Below, in pieces: positions 6,424-7,081 of a DNA stretch of 7,081 nt. The translations under genes were made by a program, and so were the position numbers. How positions within the stretch are numbered: the stretch's first letter is position 1; every line of letters starts with the position of its first letter. This DNA is from Hyphomicrobiales bacterium (GTDB lineage: Bacteria; Pseudomonadota; Alphaproteobacteria; Rhizobiales; Afifellaceae): the NCBI GenBank assembly GCA_013812985.1, contig JACCSN010000262.1, forward strand, positions 1 through 7,081, given 5' to 3'. Under the pieces are notes generated by a model. The model ran no database searches and was not told the origin of the DNA. It worked only from the letters and a program-made list of their open reading frames with translations.

Positions 6424-6439
6424 GCAGCCGGCCTTCGCG

Positions 6440-7081
6440 TTACACCGAACATTCCGCAGCGAGATCGGCGCGGATGCGCTCGAACACCGCCTCGAACATC
6501 GCCGTCGTCAGCACACCGGTATTCGTGTTGTAGCGCGAGCAATGATAGCTGTCGTAGAGCTGAAAACGTCCGCATCCGTGCACGGCGCCATGCCCGAACG
6601 GGCAGGCCGACAGCTTGAGCCCGAGCGCGCGGGCGACGCTTTCATGCGCGATGCGGCCCAGCGCCAGGATGGCGCGGAGCTGCGGTCGCTCCTCGATCGC
6701 CGTGGCGAGGAAGAGGCGGCAGGTCCTGATCTCCGCCGGCGTCGGCTTGTTTTCCGGCGGCACGCAGCGCACCGCATTGGTGATCGCCGCGTCGACGAGC
6801 CTCAGGCCGTCGGACGGGTCGGCGCGGTAGTCACCGGCGGCGAAGCCGTATTTCAGCATCGTGGCGTAGAGGAGCTCGCCGGCAAAGTCGCCCGTGAAGG
6901 GCCGTCCGGTGCGGTTGGCGCCACGCAGGCCCGGCGCGAGACCCACGATCAGGAGCCGCCCGTCCGCCGCGCCGAAGCTCGGCACCGGCGCGTTGTGCCA
7001 GCCCGGCTCGCGCTCTCGCCAGCCTTCGCGGAAGGTGGCGAGCCGCGGGCAGAGCGGGCAGTTCCGCGCAGGCTCCGACCC
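6440..7081 (-). CDS. Uracil-DNA glycosylase, family 5 (UDGb-like), 5' partial
   Basis: The last 213 residues of a DNA-repair enzyme that removes uracil, and in this family often other deaminated bases, from DNA. The frame is open to the window edge, so the start is missing; a GTG at 6985 (the V of APVPSFG) is not the start because the conserved Fe-S region continues upstream of it. Counting from the edge: C8 and C11 (CPLC) plus C106 and C121 (C-x14-C) are the four [4Fe-4S] ligands. Motif A is GLAPG (47-51) followed by GANRTGRPFTGD (54-65), the family 5 pattern, which lacks the polar catalytic residue of families 1 and 4. The second motif is SYHCSRYNTNTG (178-189), with catalytic-loop H180. 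The position before S182 is cysteine where many relatives have proline. Only a few dozen N-terminal residues should be missing. Confidence 0.92.
   Translation of the reverse strand, partial: GSEPARNCPLCPRLATFREGWREREPGWHNAPVPSFGAADGRLLIVGLAPGLRGANRTGRPFTGDFAGELLYATMLKYGFAAGDYRADPSDGLRLVDAAITNAVRCVPPENKPTPAEIRTCRLFLATAIEERPQLRAILALGRIAHESVARALGLKLSACPFGHGAVHGCGRFQLYDSYHCSRYNTNTGVLTTAMFEAVFERIRADLAAECSV

Overview
The window is GC-rich DNA that looks like an alphaproteobacterial chromosome, most likely Rhizobiales and near Bradyrhizobium. The evidence is codon use, protein character, and intergenic palindromic repeats of the kinds scattered through those genomes (a 'CTCTCCCC...GGGGAGAG' pair, a 'GTCATCCCGG...CCGGGATGAC' element and a 'GTAGGGTGGGC...GTGCCCAC' element). 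The taxonomic call is inference from pattern recognition. All six genes I can support lie on the minus strand, so gene order runs from high to low coordinates.

Right edge (7081-6440): the C-terminal 213 residues of a family 5 (UDGb-type) Fe-S uracil-DNA glycosylase, whose start lies outside the window. Next is a 135-bp gap filled mostly by a degenerate inverted repeat (6335-6423). Then comes a 397-residue PrnB-like protein (6304-5111), from the family of the pyrrolnitrin enzyme that rearranges 7-chlorotryptophan and a relative of the heme-dependent tryptophan/indoleamine dioxygenases. No other pyrrolnitrin gene is visible, so its substrate is unknown.

Centre and left (4929-456): a compact four-gene carbohydrate uptake operon. 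It encodes a secreted substrate-binding protein, a two-domain ATPase (RbsA/MglA type), an RbsC-type permease and a TIM-barrel sugar (phosphate) isomerase/epimerase. The ATPase starts 13 nt after the binding-protein stop, the ATPase and permease overlap by 8 bp, and the permease and isomerase overlap by 4 bp (ATGA). The layout implies co-transcription and translational coupling: the sugar is captured in the periplasm, imported, then isomerised in the cytoplasm. The sugar cannot be read from the sequence. The 181-bp gap upstream holds two dyad sites (4994-5019 and 5065-5079) that are good candidate operators, but no regulator gene is in the window.

Left end (1-455): no gene. It holds two large palindromic repeat elements (28-156 and 205-348) and a small 15-bp palindrome (346-360), all downstream of the operon. 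I see no phage, IS, CRISPR, tRNA or rRNA sequence. The least ordinary items are the orphan PrnB-like gene and the dyad-rich control region of the transporter operon.
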